Shown in pieces: positions 1 to 13,010 of a DNA stretch of 64,000 nt. The DNA is from Certhia americana. Lineage: Eukaryota; Chordata; Aves; Passeriformes; Certhiidae. Position numbers and translations under genes: made by a program. Under the pieces are notes generated by a model. The model was not told where the DNA came from. It ran no database searches and worked only from the letters and a program-made list of their open reading frames with translations. The stretch lies in contig CM031857.1 in the NCBI GenBank assembly GCA_018697195.1, positions 50,675,471 to 50,739,470 on the forward strand, read 5' to 3'. Positions within the stretch are counted from its first letter, which is position 1; every line of letters begins with the position of its first letter.

Positions 1-210
1 CTTTGGGGATGCCACTGGGTTGGGGGTCAGGTTTCTTATAGAACTTTTTCCCATAAGTTACTAAGAAACTAATAGATACTAATACTAATAAATACGGAAT
101 ACTTATAGGTGCTTAAGAAAGACAAAAAAAGTAGCTGAAGTCAGGGAAGAGTGGGGCACTTGGCTACACTTTTTCTCTTTGGGGTAGTGTCGTTATTTTA
201 TTGAGGGACA
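1..210. other. Unassigned left-edge sequence
   Basis: I see no gene here. The AT-rich stretch with repeated 'actaata' words (about 60-100) leads into the repeat that starts near 211. It may be part of the same interspersed element or its flank, but I cannot identify it. Confidence 0.3.
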
Positions 211-2179
211 TTGACATCCTATTTGAAATATATTGGCGGCAGGGTAAAGTGATCCTGGCTGGGACAGCTGTGATTGTTTGCGCTTGTTTGGGCATCGGTA
301 TTTTGTGTGGTTACATGGTTGCCGTTCGTCCTATTCTTGCCGGGAGATTTTATATTTGATCTGGCATTCCGATGAGATGCTCAGCCAGTATGGGATCTTT
401 CCTACCGCCGTCGTCTGTCCCTTTTTTTTTTTTTCTGTGCTTGCCACTTTCTAGGGAGTTTATTCGACTTTTAATTTCCTTGTCTGCCCTGCCCTGTCCG
501 GGTAGTCCTGCTGCTCCCCGTTTGCCTCGATGTTCCTTCGTGGTTTTCTGCGCTGGGTTTTACACATGGCCTGTGTCCGCAGTCTCCTGCCTTTGCATGG
601 TTGACCAATCAACCGCTCCATTTTAGCTGAGCGATGCTCTGAGTACTCTCTTGGTAATCCCGGCCATCCCTCGGGGAGTGGGGATTGTCCCCTCAGCCCT
701 TAGTTACGGCTTTTGATGTTGTGGAGCTGCCTCCCAAAGGGGTTTCGAGAGTAGGAGATGCCGGTGCGGGATGAGACCGGGTCTGTGGGTTCACGTGTTT
801 GCGCTGTGGCTCATGGTCTATGCTCTTGTTCTGTTTGCTGCTTGTTATGGGCCATGGCATTGCTGCTGTCTGGGTGCTGTTAGTGCCATGGCTATTGCTT
901 GTGTCGTTTGTTGCTTGTTGTTTAGTTGCCATGCTAGTCTGTGGTCTTCTGTTTGCTGTTAGTGCCATGCTATTGTATGTCTTGGTGTTCTGTTTGCTGT
1001 CAATGCCATGGCTATTGCTGCTGTTCTGTTTGAGTTTACTGTTGCCATTGGCTAGTGCTGCTGTTATTGTTTGCGGTTATAGGTCATGGCTATTGTCGCT
1101 TGTTTGTGTGTGGCTGTTTAATTTCAGGGACTTATTGCTGATGTTTCGGTTCGTTTGCTGTCTTAGGGCCATGTTTCTTTGGCTGTCTTGCGTTGATGTA
1201 GTGCCATTGGCTATTGCTGCTGCTGTTCTGTTGGTGTTAGTGCCATGGCTAGTGCGGCTGCGTTTGGCTGTTAATTGCCAGGGATATTGCTTGCTGTGTG
1301 TTTGCGGTTTATTGTGCCAGCTAGTGCTGCTGTCGTTTGCTTTGTTATTGTGCCATTGGATATGCTGCTGCTGTTGCTGTAAGGTGCCATTGGCTTAAGT
1401 GCTGTTTGTTCTGGTTTGTGTTTAAGACATGGCTATGTGCTTGTTCTGTTTGCGTATATTGCCATGGCTTATGGCTTTTGCTGATGTTGCTTGTGTAGCT
1501 GCCATTGGCTATTGCTGCTTTTTGTGTTCTGTTTGTCTGGTAATGCCATGGGCTATTGTCTGTCATGCTGTTGTGTAGGCCTATGGTTATTGCTGCTGTT
1601 CGGTTTTGCTGTTTGTAGGTCCAGGAATGCTCTGCTGTTTATGTTTTGTATGTTAAGTGCCATGGCTCTATTGCGCGTCTGCTTTGCTGTTACTGCCATG
1701 GCTTATTGCCTGCTTGCTGTTATGTTGTTCTGTTAGGTGCCTTTGGGATATTCCTGCGGTTGTGTTTGCTGTTAATTGCATCATGGCTATTGCTGTCTGT
1801 TGGTTTGTCTGTTATAGCCATGGTCTATGCTGTCTGTTTCTGTTTGCTTTAGTCCCATGGATATTTCCGCTTTTGTTGTTTCGGTGATATTCCCATGGTA
1901 TTTATTTGTATGGGGTTTATGGTTGCTTGTTATTGTCTCTATGGCTTATTCTGTTCTGCTGTCTGGTGCCCTTGTTTAGATCACACCAGTAGTAAAGTAT
2001 TTATCTATTATTCATAGCCTTCGTATCTTTGCCTGAGAGCTCCTTTAATGTCAATATTTATAATCAATGGAGGGAGGGGGGTTACATTTTCTCATTCCAA
2101 TATGGCTGGTATTTCTGCTTTCACCCAGCATGTACAGCCTTTCAGAACAAGACACACGGAGATTCAGTGTCCACGTTTC
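211..2179 (+). repeat. Left copy of a minisatellite-bearing repeat, cut by the gap
   Basis: This block and the one at 2280-3793 share the same order of parts. Both begin with 'ttgacatc' (211 and 2281), followed by a GC-rich segment, a 36-bp minisatellite, and a tail containing 'tgcctgagagctcc' and a purine run 'ggagggaggggggttaca' (left copy, 2069-2086). The two copies differ by very many small indels. The purine run followed by 'ttaca' could be a retroviral polypurine tract or LTR boundary, so the whole block may be an LTR-retrotransposon fragment with an internal tandem array. That identity is a guess; the duplication itself is seen directly. Confidence 0.6.
795..1975 (+). repeat. 36-bp minisatellite array (left copy)
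   Basis: The consensus unit, read by eye, is 36 bp: 'tgccatggctattgctgctg' followed by 'ttctgtttgctgttag'. About 30 degenerate units are present, many with one-base losses or gains. Because 36 is a multiple of 3, the array stays open in some frames and gives spurious hydrophobic ORFs such as 799-1398. One plus-strand frame encodes the 12-residue period AMAIAAVLFAVS. I do not regard it as coding. Confidence 0.8.
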
Positions 2180-2279
2180 NNNNNNNNNNNNNNNNNNNNN
2201 NNNNNNNNNNNNNNNNNNNNNNNNNNNNNNNNNNNNNNNNNNNNNNNNNNNNNNNNNNNNNNNNNNNNNNNNNNNNNNN
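2180..2279. other. Assembly gap (100 N)
   Basis: The run is exactly 100 N, the conventional placeholder for a gap of unknown size. It sits between two near-copies of one repeat, so the contigs on either side probably overlap and the true gap may be zero or negative. Confidence 0.97.
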
Positions 2280-3793
2280 GTTGACATCAGAAATATGCGG
2301 CAGGTAAGACTGGCTGGGCCACTGGTTCTCGCCTTTTTCGGTACATCCGGAGGTGGACGGCCGTTCTTCCTTTCTGCGGGGAAATTTCCCCCGGCACCGC
2401 GGAGCCTTTTTCAAGGTGCCCCTGAGGACCTCCCGCCGTCTGCGTCTGTCCATGGTTTTGTCCCCGGGAATTGGAACCTCTCTCTCTCTGCCCTGCCGGA
2501 GCCGCTGCCACCGTGCCCAGCCTGTTTTCCTCTTTCTGTTTCTGCTCTTGGTTTCCCAGGCCGTGCCCGCAGCTCCTGCCTTGCCGGGGACATTCCACAG
2601 CTCCAGCGATCGCTGCCGATCCTGGTACATCCCGGCCTCCCTCGTGATGTGTCTGGTCCCCCCCAGCCGGCTGTGAGTGGCGGTGACGCCACAACATGGT
2701 AGAGAGAGAGAGCCCGGGCCGTGGAGAGCCGTGGTTCTGGGTCCGTGTTTGCTGTCAGTATCGCCATGGTATTGCTGCTGCCTGTTTGCTGTTATGCCTG
2801 GCTATTGCTGCTGCGGTTTGCTGTATAGTGCCCATGGCTTATTGCCTGCTGCGCTGTTTGCCTGTTAGTGCCAAATGGCTAGTGCTGCTTCTGTTTGCTG
2901 TTAGTCCATGGCTATTGCTGCATGCTGTTTGCCGGCTTTAGTGGCCCTGGCTATTGCTGCTCGCTGTTTGCTGTTAAGGCCGATGGCGTTTGCTGCTGCT
3001 CGTTTTCCAACTTTATTGCCATGGCGATTGGACCTGCTGTTGTGTTTGCTGTTATCATGCTCATGGCGTTATTGCTGGCTGGCTGTTCCGTTTGCTTCTC
3101 AATGCCATGGCGATTGCATGCCTGGCTCCAGTTTGCTGTTAGGATCCAGGGTATTGCTGCTGCTGTTTTGCTGTTAGCTGCCATGGCTATTGCTGCTGGC
3201 TGTTTGCTGTAGTGGCATGCTATTCCTGGCTGCTGTGTGCTGTGTATGCCATGGCTATTGCGCGTCTGTGCTGTTTGCTGGTTAGTGCCATTCTATGCGG
3301 GCTGTTCTGTTGCTGTTTATGCGCCAGGGCAGTGCGGCTGTTCTGTTTGCTGTTAGTGCCATGGCTATTGCTACTGCTTTTTGCCTTTTAGGCCATGGCT
3401 ATTCGGCTTCTGTTCTGGTTTGCTCTTAGTGCCTGGCTATGCCTGCTGTTTGCTGTTTAATGCCATGGCATCTTGTGCTGTTGTTCTTTGCTGTTAATTG
3501 CCATGGCTTATTTGCTGCTTGGCGGTTCTGTGTTGCCCTGGTCTAATCGCCATGGCTATGCCTGCTAGCTGTTGTTGTTGCTGTTTTTTGTTCCATGCTA
3601 TTCCTGCTGCTGTTCTGTTTGCCCTGTTAGACACACCAGTAAAGAACTATTATTCCTAGCCTCGTATCTTTGCCTGAGAGCTCCTTAATTTCAAATTTAT
3701 AACAATTTGGAGAGAGGGGGGTTACATTCTTCATTCCAAAGGAGGCTCCTGCCTTCCCCAGCAGACCAGCCTTTCAAACTAAGACACACTGCA
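2280..3793 (+). repeat. Right copy of the minisatellite-bearing repeat
   Basis: This is the counterpart of 211-2179. It contains a GC-rich non-repetitive head (2281-2740), the minisatellite (2740-3630) and the shared tail (about 3630-3793). The tail carries 'gctcctgccttccccagcag' and 'aaactaagacacac', after which ordinary AT-rich sequence begins. The head is better preserved here than in the left copy, where many bases differ. Confidence 0.6.
2740..3630 (+). repeat. 36-bp minisatellite array (right copy)
   Basis: The unit is the same as at 795-1975, with about 25 degenerate copies. Nearly every unit contains CCATGG within a 'gccatgg' context. The same unit continues on both sides of the N gap, which supports one array split by the assembly. 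Confidence 0.8.
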
Positions 3794-6700
3794 GTCAGGA
3801 GTGGTGACTTATTTCTGGTTTACCGTTTCTTTTTTTTTTTTTTTTTTCCATAAGAAAGGTGGATCTTCCAGACATTGTCTGAGTAAGTAAAGGCATTGTA
3901 ATTTCCTTGAGAGTAAGGCTTGAGTTGTAGAAGAGACTGTCAACAATTAAAGGGCTTGTAGGTCCAAATTCAGCTTTGAATGGCATTTGTGCAACTGTGT
4001 GGAAACTGTGTGGCAGGGCTGACTTTGTTCTTACTGATTTCAGCATGGGTGTTAAGGCTTTAAGTAAGAGCTGGATTTTGCAATTAGCCATTCCTCACAC
4101 TGGACAGTGAACAAGTATTTATAGACATGCACCCACTTTGTTCATACTGTTTTGAAAACAATCAAAAATAGTGCCTATTTAACAGAGAAAAAAGAGCAGA
4201 CTGTAACATTTAGATTCTCTGCATCTAAAAATCTTTTGTAGTACAGGTAGTTTCAGGGAAGCATAAGGATTTAAAATTCCAGCTTGTGTTTCTTATATAA
4301 AACACAACACCGGCAGTTTTCATCACCACTAATCAAGTCTAAAATCTGCATCTGTGTACTCCTTACACTGCAGAATGTCAATTAGTTTTATCATCAGAGC
4401 ACTGGTCCAAAATTACTGCTCCTTCTCATTTCAGTATTAAAAAAAAAAGGGAAAACTCTAGATCAAGTGACAGTGCCAAAGAGAAGCAAAGAGGAATGAA
4501 TTTACAGTTTTCAGACTTTGACATGTCTCCAAACATGAATTCTTTATTGAGAAAAAGCAGTTGAGTGAGAATTACCTGGTCCTTAGTCAATTTTTAAAAA
4601 TTACTTGGAATAAGACTGTCTTCACTAAAGCTGTTGTGTGAAAAATAATTTATAATAAGAAAATAGTACCATGGCAACCATTGTCTTTATTACAAAGAAT
4701 TGTTCAACAGTTGCAATATAAAGAGGAACATTTAGAAGTGATGAGAATATTTTATGTAAGATATTCTGTTGAAAAGAGTATAAGTCATAATTATCCTTAT
4801 GTCATTATATGGGGAACTAAACTAAATGTTTTAATTGTTTGAGAATATTCAAATTGCATTTTATGCTTCCTACTCTGCTTTCAATAATTTAAATGCCCAG
4901 CTCTATATAGGATGCACAAGTCTAGGAAATTGAGACCGGAGGACAGAAGTGTCTAGGTTGCACATTTTTCCTTTCCAAACATTATTCAACAGATTGTATG
5001 GCACAGACCACTATGAGACTGTTCACAAAACACAAAAAAGGATGTTGAATGGTAACAATTCAATAAGCCTACAAGTTGCCATCTATTGAGAACACAAAAC
5101 CAACTTCACAATTACGCATACCAAGTCTTCATGGAGGACTTGTCCTTACTTCTCTCAATATTTAATATGCCAAGAATCCTCAGCACTTTTCCTATGTTTT
5201 CCATACAGTTATCCGTGAATCTCTCTGCTTTCTAAGGTAGACTTGCTGACTCAACATTTTCTCCTCTAAGACATTACTTGTGGCCCTTTGGAAGTGAGGA
5301 ATCCTACTTTTCTGCAAGTTATTCCGTATCATTCATAACGTTGATTACATATTGTCAACTCATATTACACAGAACTACATCACTGCAGCCCCAACACTTT
5401 GATTTTCCTGTACTGAAAAGAATTACAGAAAGTCTTCAGCAGTTGGGGTGGGATAGTTCAAAGGCAAAAATTATGCTCTGCTTCTTTAAGGAGATTTTCT
5501 CCTCTGAGCACTATAATACAATAACTCCTTTACAAAGCTCCATGAACATCTGCCTCTTCTTGGAAAAATTCTGTATCTGAAGTTGACCCTCTCCAATGTA
5601 CAAAGGGACATAATCTTCACTAACATTCCTGTACCAGAATATGCAACCAGTAGCATTTCTCAGCATAATGATTAAGTCTGCAGTGACCACAATAACTTCT
5701 ATTTTTCTGTATGCCAATAGCTACTTCTAAAACAATAACAAGGATCTAGACAAGATCCGAATGTCTCCTGAATAATACAAGCCATTGACCCCCAACTGGG
5801 AGAAGTTCAGTCTGTGGATTACAACATTTATCCTTCTGGCAGGAATGCATAAAAAATTATGCAGAAACAGATGTGCCTCAGCCAAATGGTGACACCAGGG
5901 ACTTCTCGGTTCACAAAAACTTTTTGTAAAAATACTTGGAAGAGCTCTTTTGAATAGAAATTTTGATGCTTAAGTACAAGTGTGTGACACGCCTCCAGAA
6001 ATACATGCATCAGGTGTATGTAGCTGCAATGCCAGAATGCTAAAATGTCTGCAGATAAATACGAATGTTCGGGGTGATGTCTCATGGCAGAATCAAGAAA
6101 TTCAATTTCTCAATGTTTGAGAAGTGTTTCATGTGAAGTAGCAGTCCCAGGGCATCTGTTAACTAACCAAGGAACTATCCCTAGATCTCTGAAAGAGAAA
6201 AAGGATAAAGGCAATTGTAATTACAAGATATAAGCTAATGACTAAGCTGTGCGCTAATGGCCCATTAATGAATCCCTTTTGAGCTCCCTGAAAACTGGTT
6301 TCAGGCTCCTGTACTTGGAACCAGCTGGATGTAGTTGGAAGTCTGGGTCCTGACTTCTCCAAAATTAAACTGTTTAAACATCCAGCTTTAATAGAATGGC
6401 TTTGAAAACAGATGAGTCCCCAAGGGCATTCCAACAGGCTCATGGATGCTCATGGATGCTTCAGGGCCAGCATTCAGGTCCAAATTAGACATGTTCTTGT
6501 TTCCCAAAAAGAAAGGCAGAATCGCTGTATGCACACAGTACAAAGACAGCACACTTGTCTAGAAAATGTTATTCCTGTACCTAAATAAAGTCTTGGAATG
6601 TCAGTCTGAGAAAGGAGAGAATAAATAGCTTCTTAGGCACAGATACTTGATTTAGGGATGATCAAGCCATGCTTCAGTCCTGCACAGTGATAACTCCTTC

Positions 6701-7620
6701 CCCTCTATCCTGAAAAAATGAATTTCTTTCAGTCTCTGATAGTCTGAACCTGATCATAATAAAGTTCCTACATATGAACTTCCTTTGTACCTGTATTTGC
6801 CAAGGATTTCAAAGAGAACAGGAATAAGTTATTGAGCAGAATATATCAAAAGATTTGACATGACATGAATTGGACTCCTTTCTCCCTGACTTTCTGTAAA
6901 GGAAAAGAAGAGTGGGCTAGGAAAGCATATAAATGAGAAGCCAACAAATCTTATTTACTGACAGTTCTTACTATGCAATTTCATAAGCCAGGGCATCTTG
7001 ACTTTCCTGTGTCAGGAACACACTATGCCTCTACCCTTCTCTTCATGGGTGCCCTGTATATTACTGCAGTACAAAGAAGACAAAGTGATTGTGATTCTCT
7101 TACTCTTTAAAGAATGGTGACTTAAACAGGGCAAATCAAATAACACACACTTGATACTTTAAAACTAAACAGGAAAGGCTCCATGACTGGTAAAAGAAAG
7201 GTAAAAGACTGGTAAAAGAAAGGACAAAGTTGCCATTTCACAGCTTCAACAAAATGCTAGAAAAGTGTGCAAAAATAGCTCTAGTTCAAGAAAAAAAATT
7301 CCTGTTTATAGGTTAGAGGCACCCTTTCCACAAAGGGGATTCTCAAGTGTGAAATACACCTTAGAGAAAAACTAGACACATTTGATAACATATATGTGAG
7401 AAATGTGTGGCATTAAACCAAAATCAGAAAATTTACATTTTGCTGTCCAGATAATTATGCCAGAAGTAAATCTTCCAACTTTTGCTTGAAATGACATGCA
7501 AAACATATGAGAACTATAGAGAAGATACTTCACTGCTTGATTAAAGTTATGAAAGATTACTCAGAACACAACCTGTGAATAAGTTGGTGAGTGACCCCAA
7601 GGTGTGACTACCTTAGATCA
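3794..7620. other. Gene-free AT-rich stretch
   Basis: I found no recognisable exon, RNA gene or well-preserved repeat. Short open frames (for example 3795-4091 minus, 5278-5580 plus, 5828-6085 minus, 6159-6443 minus) have no splice-site context or known motif. A T run lies at about 3831-3847 and a small direct duplication of 'gactggtaaaagaaagg' lies near 7185-7224. In the mammalian gene order this would be the interval between SERTM1 and RFXAP; no SERTM1-like ORF is seen. Confidence 0.6.
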
Positions 7621-7624
7621 TGAA

Positions 7625-8008
7625 ACAGAGTCTCTGGTGAGAAGCTCAACAGGACCAGGCAGTGTTTGCTCACAGCCCAGAAATTCAATTATATCCTGGG
7701 TTGCACCAAAAGGGGGTTGCCCATCTGGTCAAGGGAGGGAATTCTGCCCCTCTACTCCACTCTTGCGGGACCCCACCTAAAGCACTGCATGCAGCTCTGG
7801 GGTTCCCAACATAAAGGTGGTGAGGTGCTGGCACAGGTTGCCCAGAGAACTTGTGAATGCCCCATCCCTGGTAGTGTTTGAGGCCAGGACTGGATGGGGT
7901 TTTGAGCAACCTGGTCTAGAGGAAGGTGTGTCTGTCCATGGCAGGAAAGTTAGAACTAGATGATCCGTCAGATCCCTTCCAACACAAACTGTTCTAGGAT
8001 TCTATGAA
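7625..8008 (+). mobile_element. CR1 LINE 3' fragment, plus orientation
   Basis: The segment follows the CR1 3' region: text around 'agctctggggttcccaacat', then 'ggtgctggcacaggttgccc', 'gaggccaggactggatgggg', 'gatccgtcagatcccttcca', and the terminal 'gattctatga' type ending. Internal CR1 sequence appears to be missing around 7815. CR1 elements are 5'-truncated non-LTR retroposons typical of bird genomes. Confidence 0.9.
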
Positions 8009-8009
8009 T

Positions 8010-9950
8010 GTCAGCACGAAGGCCAGAACACATGTTCAATGGTATCAGTTGTTATAAGATAGGAAGGAAAAGATGCTGACGCTCAGACAGAGGTATGAGT
8101 TGCTTGTATTTGGCAGCCACAGCTGTTGGCAATGGACAGAGCAGCTAATCTGACATATTTCCCTGCCACGATAGGATTGCTTCCCTTATCTAGAGCTTTG
8201 CTTCCATCTAGTTTTAATTTTCTTAATGAGCAAGACTCTCCCTACTTCTAGTGAAAGAGAATGTTTCATAGTCTAAAACTGAACTGACTGCTTTTCTTTT
8301 TTTATTATTGCAAATTTATCCTGTTTTTTATATTTACTGCTTCATTAAGCATAGTGACTATGCCTACTTTTTCCACAGTAAGCAATTTTCTGGTATTTAT
8401 GGTTTCTTGGCTATAAAGAGAGAAATATTATTTTAAAGTAGACCTGAATTCAATGATTTATATTGAGAGGGAATCAACCTGTGAAACAGTAATAAATAGA
8501 ATTAGCAATGCTGACCTCTGCCAAGGTGCTCACTGTTCCATACCATGAAGGCATATATAACAACTCACATAGACTAGGAGACAGCTCAGGACATGTCCAA
8601 GGAGCCAAGAGGCTCTGCCTGGGGGGACAACATCCAGAATGACACTGATCCTACCCAGAGGCTGATCCTACCCAGAGGCTAAAAGCAATAAACATGGTCC
8701 ATTCTTTGTGTCACCTAAACTAACAAAATGGGCTGCAATTACTTTACTTCAGAAATTTAAAAGAACATCAAAGAAACACTGTTTTGAAATTTAGTAGCAT
8801 TCCAGTAACTAAAGCTGTGGAGAAAATAGGGGCAAAAACTGTCCAGTGTGAGGTTTGAAGTGTAATCTAACGCCTGACCTGCACACTTTTATTCATGTCT
8901 ATTTTGATTGGTTTTACTACAGTGTGAATGTTAATTTTATTAAAAAGCTGATTTATTTAATTATGTGTAAATATATCAAAGGGGAGATTTTCTGTCAGCA
9001 TACCTATTTGATTTATCTGTTATCATGGGACAAAGGCAATCATGTAAAATGAGAAGGGCCTGGGAAAGGAAATCTGTTTCTAATGGCCATTTTGCCACAC
9101 ATACACTAAGACCAGAACACATACCATAATGCAAACCAAACTTCCGTTTAGTTAGTATTTTTATTTCTATGGTTGCAAAAATAAATTTGTCTGTAATTCA
9201 TAAAGTGTAATGAGTTTCGGATCACACTCATTTTGTATACTTGAACAGTGCAAAGAGAGATGTCTATAAGATTGGATGAAATTGGCATCAAATTTTGTAC
9301 ACTTATCTGAAAAGCAAACTTGAACAGACTGATTACAGTAGCATAAACTCCTTTGCCTTGCTATTTGTGGTAAGACTTCGGCAGTCATTGGCTCCTGGGA
9401 ATTTGTATCAGTGAGCACATTGATCAATTTGCACTTCACCTTCCTTTGAGGGCAGATTTGTTTTCAGACTGCTGAGCTTTTGAATCTTTCCATGACTGTA
9501 TCACTGTGCAATTTGCCTTGAATATTACGAGCAAGTAGGAAGAATAATGAGGAGCTGGCTAAGCAGTACAAGGTACAACAAAGCAGAAAAATCTCTCTTG
9601 ACTACATACTTACTTGGATTCCCTCATCAAATAATGTATTTCTAAATAAACTTTTAGAACTATTGGTTCTCAGCTTCCTCCAGCAGTCTTCATTCATTCC
9701 TGTTTATCTTTCAAATACCACTAATTTCTGCTTTAAAATTGCTCTCCTTGACATGAACTGTTAACTTTATGACAAATAACCAATAGCAATAAGGTTACAA
9801 GATACTTTGCATTTAAGATTATGCTTGTAGGCATATCACAGCACTGGATGTATGAATTTAAGAGTCCCATGTCTTACAGGAGTTGTTAGTATGGCCTGTG
9901 CTCTTACAGCACATGATAAAGGCAAATGCACTTCTGTGTAAAAGATAGAC

Positions 9951-10017
<67 letters not shown>

Positions 10018-12170
10018 ATTAATATCATCCCTTATAGAAGAGTGCTAAAGAAATTTAAACAATTTGAAAATATTACTTCAGCTATAATGATTAATACTAT
10101 CTTGGTTTGTAAGCAGAACAAATCAGCTTCTTCAACGATTATTACCTTTCTGAATCTTAACCTGTATCTGTTTTTCAAAACATGTTGTTTCTGAGACAAT
10201 TAAGAACTGGATGTCAAGAACCAGCACAGAAATCTAGAACATAAAAATGAACTATTTCCTATTTCACAAACACAAATGAAGAGACAACAGAAAACAAGAG
10301 AATCTATTTAAATATTTATTTAGAGATGTCAGCCTAAGGACAAGTGAACTTATTACATTGCAGTAAATGAACTTATTACATTTCAATAATTGTATGTGTC
10401 TTATCCTTTTAATTGCACCTGGGAATACAAAACATGATGCAACTGCACCTGGCTGGATAGCAATGATGGACAGACTGGTGATAAAAATTTCTAAACATGA
10501 CCTTTCTTCTCCAACAGACAGATTTACAGAAGTGTAGCCCAAGGAAACAACTACTTTTTTTGATTTCTTTTCCATCAGAGCATTTCTCTTCTCTGAGCAA
10601 ACCAGGGAGAAAAGAAGACGACCAGTGGCAGTATTTTAAGGACTTGCTATGTTAGCTGTCACTGATTTACTACCTGTGTATGTTTCTATGCACTCAAGCA
10701 AGCAAATTACAAGGTTCTGGGGTAAAAAAAGTTTGGATAATACTTCATAATCTAGTACAGCCATAGACTCAGTAAATATCAAATTGATTTGCTAATTAAT
10801 TAACCCCTTCACTATCTTTGTAATGTTCTGTTAGTTTTCTGTGGCTTTTTGTTGCTTAGTTCTTCAGAATAGGAAAATGAGAACCATGGAGCTGAACTAT
10901 GCTTCCAGGCATAGTCTCCAATTAAATCCCCCATGCGTTACCAGAGTGCCTAAGGTAGAATTCAACTTTTTCTACAAGAGAAGGAGTGTCCAGCAGAGTA
11001 TTAGGTTGGAAAGCTTAATTCCATGAATAACTTTCTCACATAGCCTTTAACTGCTGCAGTCTGCTGGTCAGACTGGCTGATGCCAAACCCTGCTGTCTCA
11101 GTGGAGCTTCAAAGAAGTGGATGAAGGACCCAAACAACTCTTCTCCCAGGAATTTAAAGGTTATCACTTTCCTGTTTCTTTGAATTAGTTATCTTGTGTA
11201 TACATGCAGAGAGTGTGGCTGGAGAAAAATGTGATTTATTTTGATTTATTATTACTTTGGATTTTTATTTTAATTAATGTCAGGAGAACTTAGAATTTTA
11301 GGAAGACATTCTTTCAAGATGCGTTTTAAAGCAAAAGAAATAAACTAAAATTATTTCAATGGACCTATCACGTGTAAAAGAACCCCAAACATTTTGTGAT
11401 GACATCTAAATAGTTAAGAAGCAGGAGGAAAACAAGGCTATGTGAAATTCTAGTATATTTCACTACTGACACAGATCAAGGCTGAGTCCTAAAGAAAGCT
11501 TCTGGCAAGTTGTCCCAGTGTGGCTGTAACAGAGATGAAAGACAATGAAGTAAATGTGGGGAAAGTAAGTCTTCACTGACAAAAATAGTCTGTAATTCCA
11601 GTTTAAACCCTGGCACTGGAGGTCATCTTGCCCATGACTGTTTGGTCAAAGGAAATGAGAACAGAGTTACTTGGTTCACTGCGATTTTTCTAGGACTATA
11701 CCCATCATTAACTATTTTGATAAATGAGAGAGAAGTGTATTATGACAAGATTGAGGGTGAAACAGAATGGCTACAACTGCAAACAGCATAATCATTTGTC
11801 TTAGTGACAGGAAAAGAGAGCTGCAGTAATTACCATGGAATAAATGGAGTCAGCAGTGTTCTTTAATACGGGATGAACTGCTGTGTGCAATGAGAAAGGC
11901 AAGAATCCATGGAAAGTGAGGAGGTAAGACAAATAAATGGGGCTAACAGCAGGTGATCGAAGAGATGGAAGTCAGTGGGACTTCCCTGCAGCCACGGAGA
12001 AGTAACCCAAGGAGAGAAGCGATACCCAAAGGAAGAAAGGGCAAGGAGCAGCATGCCAACAGCCACATGGGCTGTCACTAGAGGCAACACAAAGGCTAAG
12101 TGGGAGAAGCCAAATTGCATCCCTGTATGTGCACTCTCAAGTGACAGTGGATGAAGAGCAAGGATACAAG
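8010..12170. other. Gene-free AT-rich stretch
   Basis: I see no gene. The stretch holds a TAGA microsatellite (9944-10017) and a perfect 17-bp direct repeat 'ctgatcctacccagagg' (about 8645-8679). Open frames at 8855-9052, 9167-9439, 10264-10575 and 11863-12201 lack coding signals. Confidence 0.6.
9944..10017 (+). repeat. (TAGA)n microsatellite
   Basis: A near-perfect run of about 18 tetranucleotides of the 'gata/taga' type, after a slightly degenerate 'agatagacagatagat' start. It is probably length-polymorphic. Confidence 0.97.
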
Positions 12171-13010
12171 TACAGCCTAGAAACAGCACAGTGGCAGGCA
12201 CACTTCAGCTATACCAGACATTCTGGACAGCCATTACATGAGCACAGCAGGACAGGAGGCTGAGCAGGCTGACAGGGTGTAGAACCACAGAAGATAACGG
12301 GATCATGTGTATGTCTCAAAAAACGATAGCTGGATAGCCAGGGACTGACCCAAGGACTGTTTGCACTAACAGACCAGGATTGCTGGTGTTAACACAAGAT
12401 GTGGCTGGAGATGGGGGCCATGCAGAGGCAGGGAGGCAGTTTTCCAGGACAAATAGCCTTGATGTTGCTGAGCATAACACAGCACCACACAAGCACAGGA
12501 ATGAGGGCAAGATGTGGGCATGGACTGTGGAAGGAGACGAAGACCATCCAAGCACTTCAAAGCCCTCTGAGCGATTTCCCTAAAGATCTGAAAGTACAGA
12601 CTATGCATGATAATTAATGTGCGCAGAAATCAAGAAACCTGCTCTTGCAAAGGTACTCCTTTTCAAGCCTGGCAGCACCTCTTTTTTCTCTTTTCTCTCC
12701 TTTTTTAATTTTTTCTTTTCTCTTCCCCTCCCTGACCCCTCATCCCCTCTTTAATTAATTTTTTCTCTCTTTCCTTTCACCCTGCCCCTTTACCCAAAAC
12801 CACTGCCGTGTGCTTGCACAGTAGGTCGGGGACTAACAAACCAAATCCCACGCCAAGCGTGCAACATGCTAACAAAAACTTTCTGACTGCCTGCAGAACC
12901 TCTGACTTGCACGGCTCCTTTCGACCCCGAGCACCGGTCACTCGTGGCCACCCCCGGCTGTCACACAGCCCCTCACGCCAGCGCGGCCCCGCCGCCCCTT
13001 CCCTCACGGC

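Noticed and set aside
799..1398. 199-residue hydrophobic open frame
   Set aside because: It is the 36-bp minisatellite read in a frame that happens to stay open; no domain, and neighbouring frames give similar frames.
795..3630. CRISPR-like regular repeat array
   Set aside because: Units are contiguous with no unique spacers, and the DNA is vertebrate. It is a tandem minisatellite.
3795..4091. 98-residue minus-strand frame
   Set aside because: The Lys run comes from a T stretch; no conserved motif and no exon signals.
3794..12170. SERTM1 coding exon expected from mammalian order
   Set aside because: I looked for a short single-pass membrane frame of that kind and saw none; the gene is probably to the left of the window.
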